DNA of 64,000 nt from Lentinula raphanica (lineage: Eukaryota; Basidiomycota; Agaricomycetes; Agaricales; Omphalotaceae), in assembly GCA_027919835.1 (NCBI GenBank), contig JANVFP010000011.1, positions 124,001-188,000 of the forward strand. The letters run 5' to 3'. The position numbers and the translations under genes are program-made. Each line of letters starts with the position of its first letter. Position 1 is the stretch's first letter. The notes below the pieces were generated by a model, which ran no database searches, had not been told where the DNA came from, and saw only the letters and a list, made by a program, of their open reading frames with translations. Positions 41,474 to 51,943 of this stretch are shown piece after piece.

Positions 41474-42870
41474 ATGTTCTCCTTTGCTTCATCCACGCGT
41501 CAACTTGTATTTATCTTGTTCTCTTTTGTTGTCTTCTTCATCTAACATTACTTAGGGCCGTACTCAGCTCTTTCGTTCAGCTGCTCGTCGCTGCTACGCC
41601 ACCGAAACCGCTCCAAAAAAGCCCAGCAATGCACCTCTATATTTCATGGGAGCCGGTGTGGCAGGCCTGGGAGCATACTACTATCTGAACGCAACTGGCA
41701 AATCTGTCATTACGCAAGAAAAGAGTCCCCTTGACCCAGAAAACTTCAAGGACTTCAAGCTCAAGAAAATCATTCCGTATAACCACAATACATCCGAGTA
41801 CGTCTAAAGACACTATCGACCTCTGACCATTTGTTCAAGTCGTCGTTCAACCAGGTTCGTATTCGAACTACCTAACAATGAAGCTTCACTGCTTCCGGTT
41901 GCGTCATGCATCGTGGTCAAGTCTTCTGATCCAGAGGCACTGAAGGATGAGAAAGGGAAACCTATCATTCGTCCTTACACACCGATATCACCTCCAGACC
42001 AACAAGGAGAACTCACTCTGCTCGTGAAGAAGTATGACAATGGAAATGCTTCAAAGCATATACATGAATTGAAGGTATCGTCGTTCTTCTCTTGTGGGAT
42101 TTCACCTCTGCTGACTCCTGAGTCGAATCTCAGGAAGGCGACACGCTCTCAATCAAAGGCCCAATTCCTAAATTTCCGTACAAAGGTGGATTTCCAGTTC
42201 ATTTCCGAGTTGACGATTTGGAGCTGGTAACACTGATTCATATGACTTATCCGCTTAGCGAATGAATTTGACGAAGTTGCCCTCATTGGTGGTGGGAGTG
42301 GAATGTAAGGCCGTTCATCGTAATCGTTGCAATATGCAGCTCACGTTTTGGCTAGCACCCCTCTGTATCAACTCGTCACCCACGCACTATCGAACCGTTC
42401 CAACCGTACAAAGTTCACTCTACTCTTTTCCAACGTCACCGAAGCCGATATCCTCCTCAAGTCCGAGTTCGAAGCCTTGAAGAAGAAATATCCAACTAAA
42501 TTCGACGTGATTTATATTCTGGACAAGCCTCCAGCGGGATGGACCGGTCCTACAGGTTACATTTCCAAGGAATTGATCCAACAGCATGTCGCTCCTCCGA
42601 CTTTGAATGAAAAAGTTAAGGTCTTTGTCTGCGGTATGTTACCTTTGCGTCCTAGTTATGTCTACTGGATAGAGAGCCTTATATGATGATGCGTCCAGGT
42701 CCACCCGGACAGGTTGCTGCTGTGGCTGGAAAGAAGGCGGGCATGAAGCAGGGAGAATTGGGTGGTGCTCTGAAAGAGCTCGGATATACTGAAGACCAGG
42801 TACGTGATTTAATCCAAAGAGAGAAGGTCCGTTCGCTCACAGTCTTCCATGATAGGTTTACAAGTTTTAA
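41474..42870 (+). CDS. MCR1: Mitochondrial NADH-cytochrome b5 reductase
   Basis: Seven or eight exons in frame, starting MFSFASSTRQL (41474-41506), then GRTQLFRSAARRCYATE (targeting sequence) and a membrane segment (PLYFMGAGVAGLGAYYYL). The FAD-binding motif is RPYTPISPP near residue 115, the NADH-binding glycine motif GGGSGITPLYQL follows after the intron at 42239, and FVCGPPGQ near residue 285 completes the NADH site. The C-terminus DQVYKF is the usual fungal ending (DQVFKF). The enzyme passes electrons from NADH to cytochrome b5 or erythroascorbyl radicals in the mitochondrial intermembrane space or outer membrane. All introns are GT-AG (for example GTACGT...ATAG before VYKF). Confidence 0.95.
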
Positions 42871-43114
42871 GAAGCGCTGTAGTCTGTAGTTCGAATACTA
42901 GATACTTTAGACTGAGGAGCAGCATAATGATACTGTATGCGAGAGTTTTATAGACCGGTCTAGACCCTCCGATAATTCAACACACGATCACATGACTGTA
43001 ACAAACCGCGTGCCACTCCAATTTATTGTTGAACTTGAACATACATATCTTTTCTTGCTATCGCGACCATCCCACTACCCTAACATAACGACCCACCTGC
43101 AGCTTTGAGGAAGG

Positions 43115-45668
43115 ATGTCTTCCACATCTCCACTCACTGCTCTACTCAACAATCTCCACACCCATCTCCAAACCCAAACCGGACTTTTACCCACTCTGCA
43201 CGCACAACTTGGACTCCCGCCTACAGCGTTAGAAGATGACCTGAAGAAGCTGCAGAGTATGCTGATGGAAGGTGTCGAAGCTCAGATTGAGTCACGGCGT
43301 AAAGAGGTCGAGATATGGTTGGAGAAATGCAATGCTATTGAAGTCGAATGCTTGAGATATACAAAGGCGCTTGGAGGAAACACGAAGGCGACGGGGAGTA
43401 GTGTAGGAGAGGTGAGGAAGGTACAGTGTCTGCCTAAGAGGTATGAGATGATTGCAGAGCATCAGGAGAAGTTGCGACAGGTGAGTTTTATGCAAAGTTG
43501 AGGTTGTGGTAACGACAGCTGAACAGGGTGCTTTCGTAGCTCTATCATACCAAGCTCGAACAGCTAACGAACCTCACGCATCGACTGAATGCGGTTGCAC
43601 GTTCATTGAACTCGGATTTCTACTCTCAAGATATACTCGAGCCTACTGCCCCTGTCGAAGAAGGTACGATGGACTCGACCATGCATCGCGATGTCACTCC
43701 GGAACGGTTCTCAAAACTCGAGAAAGAACTTGCGAGAGGTAAAGCCGAAGTTGTAAGTCTCATATCCTTCTTTCGAGCGACTTCCATGGCTGAGTTACTC
43801 TTGCGCAGACCAAACGTCTAAATCATCTCTCAGAAATCTTCATGCAGATCGACTTCCTCTACAACGAACTCGGAATATGTCCTCCCAGCTTAGAAGACCT
43901 CGAGTCCGTCCCGTCATCTTCCCTTTCCGCGTCCTCTTCTTCACAACTCCATCCTTCCTCTGACCCATTCACCGTATCCATCTCGACACCTACCCCTCCC
44001 TCTCGGAACTCCAAAACCCACTCACCACTTTTATCATTGGACGACGAGGACCAATCAGACGTGGCCTATCAGCGTATATTCGCTACGTTCGTCGCCCGGG
44101 TTGAGGAAGCAGAAGCCGAAGGCCGTTCTATCGTCCCGGGTTCTTCTACCCCCATAGGTCTCAAATCCGTCGATCCGACATCTTCCTTGCTTTCGTGGGC
44201 AGCGACGCTCTGCAGCTCGCTCGAGGACACGAAACGCCGGAGAGAGGCTCATATTCAAGCGATGTATGATCAGCTCGAAGGACTTTGGTGGCGTCTGGGT
44301 GTTGCGAAGGAAGACATGGATGCGTTTGTTGAGGTGAACAGGGGAAGCACGGAGGAATGCGTACAGGCTTATGAGGAGGAGCTTGAGAGAATGTTGGAGT
44401 TGAAGAGAGAGAGGATGGGGGCGTTTATTGCAAGTGCGAGAGAGGAGATTCAGAATCTGTGGGACGAGCTTATGACGGGTGAGGAAGAGCGCGGTGCTTT
44501 TGGGCCGTTTGTTGATGGTATGTGGCTGATTAATACTCAACTCCAAATCAGCCTTACCTTCGTTATTCAGATGAACACACTGAAGAACTGCTTCTGATAC
44601 ACGAAGAAGAAGTTCGGAAGTTGAAGGAGGAGAAACGAATCAAGGCCCCTCTTCTAGCAAGCATCAAGAAATATTTCGATATCTGCGAAGAAGAGAAGGA
44701 GCTCGCCGTTGCCGCTAGTGACCAAACACGACTGCTTGGCAGGGGAGCCAGGGATCCTGGAAGATTGCTCCGAGAAGAGAAGATGAGGAAGAGAGTTAGT
44801 AAAGAGAAGCCGAGAGTAAGTGTTTTCCGTCAAGCAATCCTACCACTTCCTCGAAGTTGATTTGTAACCCCAGCTGGAACAAGATCTACTCGCGTCTATA
44901 CCCGTATGGGAACAAGAAACCGGACGATCATTCCTCATCCACGGTGAAAGTATCCTCCGCGTTCTACAAGAACTCGTCAGCGCCCAAGATCAAGAAAACA
45001 GACGCCGGCCACCTCGAGCAGGATCAGTTCCTCCACGGGCTACCACTCCCGTCAACCAGACCGGACATGCCTACTCACAAAGAGGTGCTGTCACTCCCGC
45101 GGTTCGTCCAGCGCCCGGAGGTGCTAGCTCTGCCCCGAACAAGCGTATGAAATACGGAGGAGACGAAACAACGTCTCAAAGCGGTAACAGAGCACCGCTC
45201 GGGGCTCATAGAGGTATCAACACGTTATCCTCGTCTGTGTCGCAGAAACCGAGAGACGTGTCGCCGGCGAAGATACCCGGGAGTCGATCCACTCGTCTTC
45301 CTTCTGCTCTGAACAGCTCCTCGTCACTACCCCGGCCGATAGCAATGCCCATGCCGAAACCGGGGACACAGCATCATGCGTTAGGGCATGGAAGGGTGCC
45401 TACGAGTGGGATCTTCACTTTCAGCGGAGGAGGAGGAAACATCGGGAGTGGATTGTTTCCCAAGGGAATTCGGAGTGCATCGTCGACATCATCTTCGGGT
45501 TATGCCAGCTCAAACAACAGAGCTGCGGAGAGGAAGGCTTCAAGGGCACGGAGGGAGAGTTTCAAGCCTCGTCCGAGTATGGATGGTGCTGATGATCATA
45601 GGCTGGGTAAGTGGCCTGTGCATCAGTTTGGAGGGGTTAAGGAGGAGGAGGAGAATTATTATTATTAG
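43115..45668 (+). CDS. ASE1: Antiparallel microtubule-bundling protein Ase1/PRC1/MAP65
   Basis: A multi-exon gene of about 770 aa beginning MSSTSPLTALLNNLHTHLQT. Conserved blocks: LNHLSEIFMQIDFLYNELGI (start of the long coiled-coil rod), LWWRLGVAKEDMDAFVEVNR, EEELERMLELKRERMGAFIA, EIQNLWDELMTGEEER, then IKAPLLASIKKYFDICEEEK and ARDPGRLLREEKMRKRV, the microtubule-binding spectrin core signature. The last exon starts LEQDLLASIPVWEQETGRSF and runs into a basic Ser/Pro-rich tail (multiple SP/TP sites, likely Cdk-regulated). Ase1 crosslinks spindle midzone microtubules. The frame from 44874 joins exactly to the tail ORF at 45147. Tail ends in EEEENYYY. Confidence 0.93.
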
Positions 45669-46041
45669 CACGGGTGTGGTTTGAAGTTCTTTTCATTGTC
45701 TCCTTTTTCAAGTTATGCTTGCTCTATGACGATTTCGATGTGTTGCATCTTATGATTATTGTATGGTCGAACAAGTCCCTAGGTACTGGCTACTACGAGG
45801 TATTTGCCTGTATAGATATATTATGAACAATCCACTTGCTCCTTCAGAGCTTCAGACTTCAACTCTACGCAAATCATTGGGCTTCATCAGATATCCACTT
45901 GCATGAATAGTCTCCACTGAACGTCAGTTAGACCCTTTATAATTTAGCCAACTTATACGAAAAGAAGGGAGGAAGATACACAGTGCATAGTACGAATAAA
46001 AACAATGTCCAAGATCATTCTAGAGGTTCTACGTTCAACTT
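45669..46041. other. Convergent spacer between ASE1 and the terpene synthase
   Basis: 3' flanks of both genes. T-rich and AT-rich tracts without ORF. No RNA gene recognised. Confidence 0.4.
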
Positions 46042-47413
46042 CTACTTTGCTAGCACTACAAATTTAGATATCAGAGTCGGATACCACATGATGGAGAGAT
46101 AAGATGATAAGATAATAACAAATATATAGACGGAAAGAGAATTGATGAACCCTCTGCTTTGCGCTACTCGGAGCCCTCGTGAAGGAAGAGACGCAAAACG
46201 GGACGCAGTAGCAACGCTCTTCGACTCTGGCTTTCTTTGCGGTCCAAATGCATATGAACTCGATGTCGACACTCCCAGCAAGTCCGTGATCTTATACCGA
46301 GGGTGCAATGCTTGGAAAACGATGAAACCAACAATGGTCTGCTGATAACACGACAAGAGTTTTCCTGACGGATCTGATGAGGAGAGGACGCGAGAGGCTC
46401 GTTCGTGGCTTATTGTCATCTTCCGAACGAACTCTTCCAGCATCTCTGGTCCTGATACTCCGTGCATCTGAGCGGCTTGTTCGACTCGGTTGAACTCGCC
46501 CTCGATTGCCTCCTTGTAATATGACATGATGTCTCTGAGGGACGGTAAGTGTATAGTCAGGGAGCAAGATAACCGTTCATGGACGTACGCTGTGTAGTCA
46601 TGCACCAGGATACCATCAGGAAGACTCTGGATGTAATCAACGCTTGGGACGTCGCAAGGGAAAGATAACAGGAAGAGTGTTGTGGCAGCGGATGTCATGG
46701 TCTTCATTATGGTAGGGAAAATTGGCGCATGTTTATCCACCTGCCACTGTTGGGGGCGATGTCAAGTCAGTTTTAAATGAGGCGGTTTTTTTCTTTTCGA
46801 TGCGTCACTGACCTGCGAACTTGTACCACACATTTCTCGTTCTAGGTGGTTTCCCATGACATATGCCTGGGTAGATGCACTGAGCAGATCTCCCGTTATA
46901 GGACCGTACATCTCCACGACTTCGGCAGTCAGTGCCGCTAAATCGTCCAACCCCTTTTCCCGTTGTTGACGCCCAGCTGCCAGGCGAGCACCAAACTCTG
47001 CGACGGATTGAGCTTCGAAGCAGTAGTCGTCGATACAGTAATAGAAAGCCATGATCAATGAAGATAGGACCGGGATATCATGGCTCTTTCCAGTCCCCTT
47101 GTGATGGAGGTATGTGTAGTGCCCGACTGCTGCACCGATATGGATATGTTTCTCTTGGAAGGCCAGCCCATCCACGAGATATCCTCGTTGTCTGGCGACC
47201 TTTACACACTCAGCAAGAAAAGGTTTGAAAGTAGGTGTCTTATCAAAAGGCACGATGGTCGAGGGGTTGATACCCAAGACTCGCATGGTCTCGAGGATCG
47301 CATCCCTGCACTGATGAACCACAGCTGTGAGCCCCAAAAAATGATAGACAGGCAGGGAAAAATCTGGTTACCTTCCCGACAGCTGCTTCATCTAGAAAAG
47401 GACCTGCGACCAT
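46042..47413 (-). CDS. Trichodiene-synthase-like terpene synthase
   Basis: Four exons: 47413-47372 (MVAGPFLDEAAVGK), from 47310 (CRDAILETMRVLGINPST), then WQVDKHAPIFPTIMKTM, and a last exon from DIMSYYKEAIEGEF. Introns are GTAACC...TCAG, GTCAGT...ACAG and GTACGT...TCAG. The aspartate-rich motif is FYYCIDDYCFE. The second metal site reads ADIMSYYKEAIEGE where family members usually have NDxxSxxKE, so the first Asn is replaced by Ala (or Arg if the last intron is retained, as its length keeps the frame). The fold class cyclises farnesyl diphosphate to sesquiterpenes in the cytosol. The C-terminal 30 residues are hydrophobic and unusual (VYIFVIILSSYL); an unspliced end or a late stop may explain them. 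Neighbouring P450s and an oxygenase support a biosynthetic role. Confidence 0.82.
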
Positions 47414-47577
47414 GATTGCTTTGAACGAAAAAAGAATGAGAAGTGAGTCTTCTCTCTCTATGTTCCATCGCTCTTATGAAAACCTAGAACGGGGACCCAG
47501 CCGATATCTCAATATAGAATATTGAATATCTGGTCCAGATTCGTCTTCCGCTTTCGCTGAGTAGATCATCTTCGTGT

Positions 47578-47597
47578 TTGACGGCCGTAACGGCCGC
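47578..47597 (+). promoter_or_regulatory. CGGCCG-dimer site upstream of the terpene synthase
   Basis: TTGACGGCCGTAACGGCCGC lies about 165 bases before the terpene synthase ATG. Two CGGCCG palindromes stand 8 bases apart centre to centre or nearly so. An almost identical site, in the opposite orientation, is in the promoter between the two P450 genes (54238-54258). CGG-type dimers are typical targets of fungal Zn2Cys6 regulators; the factor itself is not in the window. Confidence 0.65.
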
Positions 47598-47989
47598 ATT
47601 CATCACTTTCTGAACAACAACGACTTCATCCTGTACTACTTCGGCGCATTGTCGAATTCTTTTGGTGTTAAGGAACCAGCAAACTTAAGATAAGTTGCCA
47701 ACCGATCTATTCGCCGCTTGTGTCTCATTCAGCTTTGTGGCACTGCCAACCAGGACGCTCAATAAAATCCCGACTCCAAATTGACATTGGGATGATACTC
47801 TACAGCATTCTGATCCATTCAGCACGGTTCCGCTGAGTCAATATTCCGCTTTTGTGTGTGCGCACTTTGGCGAATACGCATCAATTGCTATCGACCGTAG
47901 TCTTGATACTCACAAAAACCGACCACAGATTCCCGTGTTCCCAAAACCCCTGTTCACGGACTCGGACTCTCTTTCTTTTCTAGGACTAC
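47598..47989. other. Spacer upstream of the terpene synthase
   Basis: No ORF or RNA gene recognised. It lies between the CGGCCG site and the tandem duplication at 47990. Confidence 0.35.
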
Positions 47990-48530
47990 AACATTCTGTG
48001 CATGAAGCTGACTGAGTCTCCGCGGTTTGATCTGTCTGTACAATTTTCAACGTCACTGAAGCTTTGTTATCTGCATGGTTGTTCTTGAAACTTACAGCAT
48101 ACAAGGCTAAGCGCTGGCGCTGATCATCCAGAGCCCCAGCCCTAGTACTCGTGTATCCTCAACAATCTCTATTTCTATCATCTGATCGCGATCGCGATGC
48201 AATCTATCATGCGATTTGTCAATCAACGACTACTAGCTTCTGTAACCTTGGACGTCACCTTCAGCAAGCTGCAAGATAATCAAACCCACATTCTATGTAT
48301 GTAGTTGGCCGAGTCTCCGTGGTTTGATCTGTCTGTACCATAATTTCGACGTCACTGACTGTGCCTTGGTATCTGCATCGTTATCCATGAAACTTACAGC
48401 ATCCACTCGACATTGATTATTCAGAGCCCCAGTACTCGTGTATCCTCAACAGTTTCTATCATGCAGTCTGTCAAATAACTAGTTTCCATTACCGCGGATG
48501 TCATTATCAGCAAGATAATCATACACTGCG
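47990..48530. repeat. Direct duplication of a 250-300 bp non-coding segment
   Basis: Blocks in 47990-48275 return in the same order at 48290-48530: ACATTCTGTGCATGAAG against ACATTCTATGTATGTAG, GAGTCTCCGCGGTTTGATCTG against GAGTCTCCGTGGTTTGATCTG, CGTCACTGA, ATCTGCAT, GAAACTTACAGCAT, AGAGCCCCAG, TACTCGTGTATCCTCAACA. Divergence is moderate, so the duplication is not recent. No coding content is apparent. Confidence 0.7.
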
Positions 48531-49348
48531 AGGGTACTGAGCATGAGGAGATGATGGGGTGGATGCAGGATGTTGATGAAAATTGAATCAATGGAATTCA
48601 AAGTAATCGCACACCTTCAATGTACACCCAGCTGAAACCGACTAAAACCTGCTGAAACTATGTACCTCATAGCGGAGAACACACTGCAGGCCAGGCCCAG
48701 CGATCATAAGTACTAGCAGGCAATTGTAGCTCTTATCAGTAATAATCGAACGTGAGGCTTGAGGAGACAGACAGACGTGAGCATGTGGATATGATGCTGT
48801 AGCCTGTTACAGATGCACGGTGAGGGCACTCGACTCTAATTAACTCTCAGGCTTTGAAGTTTGAGGGCCCAGTTGACCGGGGCTGGAGCCCTCAATTGCC
48901 ATTGTAGAGAAATCATAACATGATATGATTGTAAGTGGGAAAGTGCCAGATAAGTTGCTTGAAGGCAGTGACAACTTCCTCCTGTACTATATCAACCCGA
49001 GCAAGAGTTCAATTTTGCTCTGTGAGTGGATGTATCGTAGACCATCCAAGTTGCAAGCAGGGACAGAAGGAAATCATCTGCCTCACAATTGTACATCTGT
49101 ACGTGAAAACACGCACAATATCAGAACATCATAGCTTTACTACACACAGGCCCTCCCTCTCCCTCCCTGCGCCTGCTGGGCTGTATTATGGCTAAAGTGA
49201 CTCTTGATGAACGAGAAACATATTGAATTCAAAATGGGTACGGAGTAGACGATGCGGACAGATGCAGAACTATTCAGAACTTGCATAGTAAGGGTTGAAA
49301 GCGACGTAGAATATCCACAAACATTTGAGCTACGGAAGGAACTAATAG
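48531..49348. other. Spacer downstream of family B gene 2
   Basis: Only short ORFs without motifs. No tRNA, repeat array or transposon end recognised. Confidence 0.35.
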
Positions 49349-50256
49349 CTATTTATGTTTGTGTTTTTTCAGTTCATAATAACCCTCCGGGGGTTTCGCA
49401 GCGCGTGGAAGACCCTCAACTACTTCAGCTGGTACATCCCATGCCTGGGCCTGACGCAAGGCGTCTTCTGATCTGCGTAGTTCAGCTGTATCCCACCCGC
49501 GCCACTCGCTCGTCCGAGGCCACTTCTCATACTGCACCCAATTCACCCTAGCCGTCATATATGACATTAAAGCTGGATGATGTTGTGCGTCCAAATGTTC
49601 TTCGAACGTGACGCCTTTGCCATACATTTGCAGGAAGTATTTGATTTGATCCATAATTGCGAGACCCCCGAGAGAATAATCCACGGGCGTTGCAGGATTC
49701 CCGATTTCGAACAATACCGGAACCTTTAATTTATGGATTAACCCCAACTTGGTGGTCACTGTATGGTAGTTCAAGAGGGAACCAAAGAGCTCGTCCCGCA
49801 CTTGGATACTTGAGCAGTGAACGGTGGCTATGAGTTGAAAGTTGAGTGATCATTGGCCAGTACTGTCGGATTCGATGGAGATAGGCTGAATGGATGAAAC
49901 GTCCAGCTCGATGGGCGTTCCGGTTTAGGATACAGGAGATGTGCATTTCCAACCCGAATCTGGATCCACTCATCAGGTCGAATCGTCATTGTGTCCCGTA
50001 CAGCTTGCTGGTTCGAGTCCGAAATGCGAGCAGCGTATAAGTAGACATCGAGCTCCGAATCTGAACAGCAACCGTGATACATAAGTATTGCCCGAGGCCC
50101 ATAGCATCAGCGAAAAAACTCACCACGACGAGTAATGTTCTGTTCGATAGGTGGTGTCGGGACAGTGACTGGACTTAGCGGTGCAGCCATGAGACCGGGC
50201 CGAAGAGCACTCGCAAGGAAGAGGACGAGTAATGCGACGGAAATTGGGATAGCCAT
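49349..50256 (-). pseudogene. Family B gene 2, frameshifted
   Basis: Homologue of 14232-15100. Exon 1 (50256-50124) gives a signal peptide (MAIPISVALLVLFLASALRP) and TPPIEQNITRRG. Intron GTGAGT...TCAG (50123-50061) is in the same place. Exon 2 starts DSELDVYLYAARISDSNQQA, continues MTIRPDEWIQIRVG, then hits a TAG in the frame ending ...NDHSTFNS near 49830, while the conserved continuation (QLIATVHC, DELFGSLL, FLQMYGKGVTFEEHLD, LMSYMTARVNWVQYEKW, PPEGYYELKK) lies in another frame. One indel near 49835-49870 would account for this; no short GT-AG intron fits. The gene sits between the terpene synthase and P450 1 of the terpenoid cluster. Confidence 0.72.
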
Positions 50257-50504
50257 AAGCGACGGACAGATAGCAGAGGGGGGGGGGAAAGGCGAGCAAA
50301 TGACTAAGCACTCGATAGGCAAAAGTTATAATCTGGATCTTGGGCCGCTGAGTGAAGAATATGATGACTCACGAATGGATGAAATAAACAAAGCTAGCTT
50401 GCAGTTGAATTTTGTCAAAGTTCCTTCTTTCGCGACGTGACTTGGAGTAACTGCCATGAGGTGGCCAGGTGAGCAAGACATTTAGAGGACAACAGAGGGA
50501 CGTA

Positions 50505-50680
50505 CCGATCCAGCGCTACAACAGTTCGGAGAAGGGGGGGCGATTGAGTACTAGTCAGAGGTTCTTGGATTCCTGGAACGGCGCGTCGAATTAGTACTGA
50601 GGGGGATCAGCTGTGAGTCCATGCATTTATATGGCTCTTGGGGGCTTTTTGCTTACGCGAGCGAAAAAATGAGAAGAGAA
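50505..50680 (-). promoter_or_regulatory. Promoter and 5' leader of family B gene 2
   Basis: On the minus strand a TATA-like CCATATAAATG near 50635 precedes CAGCTGATCCCCCTCAGTACT and TTCGACGC (matching CAGCTCATCCCCCCGTACTA and TTCGACGC of gene 1), then GTTGTAGCGCTGGATCG and the splice donor GTACGT at 50505. Both family B genes share this organisation. Confidence 0.55.
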
Positions 50681-51943
50681 GTTAGGCCGTTGGCGTTTCA
50701 TCCGATCAAATAGACTGCCGATGGCGGTTCGAAAGGGCGAACATTGCCAGTGGCCACTAGGGAAGGCCCTGGAAGGCCAGGGAATTGCTTGTGAATCCCT
50801 ACTCATACTTCACTGTCTGGCCAAGAAGTCTGTACATGATTAACGTAGCTCGGCGGGGTACAACAGGATACAACGCCCTCTACCATGCGTTGTTTGGAGA
50901 TATGATGCGCCTGGCGATACGGGTGTTCATCAATGATCTGATAGATATCATAGCCTATCATAGCATAGTAGACTAAGTATTGATAAGAAACAGGAATGAT
51001 GAAGTAGAAGGGGGACAACGAAGAAGGGCCAACAGGGGCCGACGAGTCAGCCATCGCCCATCGGCACCCATAGGCAGTGGATGACTTCCCGTAAGCATTT
51101 TGCGTTTATTAACGTCGCATTAATCGTTACGTGAACTATAAGCGATGTCTGCCGGAGAGCGGCATCGTGTCACATCAAGAAATTTGAAATTTTGGGGCTT
51201 TTCTAAATGCTCAAATCTACAAGAGGGTCCCGACCCTCTTGTAGATTGGAATGCGCTGTATTTTTCCCTAAGCGAGTCGGCTAACGTCGGCTATGCACTC
51301 AAGAATGATCGCACGTCGTGTTTGAAGAGGAGGGATCAGAATTCCCATCAATATTTTTCCCTCATGCAGCGCCTTGCTCAGAAGCACTCTGTATTAATTC
51401 TGTATTTTTGCTATTACAAATTTGTGACAGATGTTTAGAAAATACGACGTTTTATTAAAAATCGTTACGGGAAGTCATCCAGTGTTCACTGTTGTAGAGT
51501 GCATAATCTATACATTCTGTACAAACCTGAAGCTTGAAGGCTGGCAGAGGCTGGCAGGAGCTGCCTGGAACTGCAAGGACAGGAAATTTGTGAAGAAGCG
51601 AGGTTTGTGCACAATCAGTTACTCGATGATCCGAGTCGATACGGGGTCGTGAATGTGTACGACTGCCAAAGTCATTCCTTAGAACCTGTTAGGACGCGAC
51701 ATAAAGTCATTTGGTAGAACTGCTGTGAGGTGAAGGTATTCTAAGTATCGTCAATGACCGCGTCTACATTATCTGAAGGCACTGGCTCCTAAAATTCTCT
51801 AGAAATAAACGTCTCATTAGGTCACATACAGTTCTGTACATAAATATAGTACCCTTGTCGTATGATACTCAACTGTCTGCATTGCACTTTCCGTACAATG
51901 TACAAGATTCAAGATGGACCAGAGTAGAGTGCGTTCAACTACT
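50681..51943. other. Spacer between family B gene 2 and P450 1, with a 34-bp palindrome
   Basis: No gene recognised. A perfect inverted repeat (AATCTACAAGAGGGTC / GACCCTCTTGTAGATT, 2-base loop) lies at 51214-51247. Several short ORFs have no motif. The last 100 bases contain the P450 3' flank. Confidence 0.5.
51214..51247. repeat. Perfect 16-bp inverted repeat with 2-base loop
   Basis: Arms AATCTACAAGAGGGTC and GACCCTCTTGTAGATT are exact reverse complements, separated by CC. It could be a DNA hairpin, a transcribed hairpin or the scar of two abutting inverted repeat ends. There is no U-tract or gene directly attached. Confidence 0.8.

Noticed and set aside
50280..50289. Poly-G run upstream of family B gene 2 as a regulatory element
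   Set aside because: A single mononucleotide run not shared with the paralogue; could be slippage or sequencing noise.
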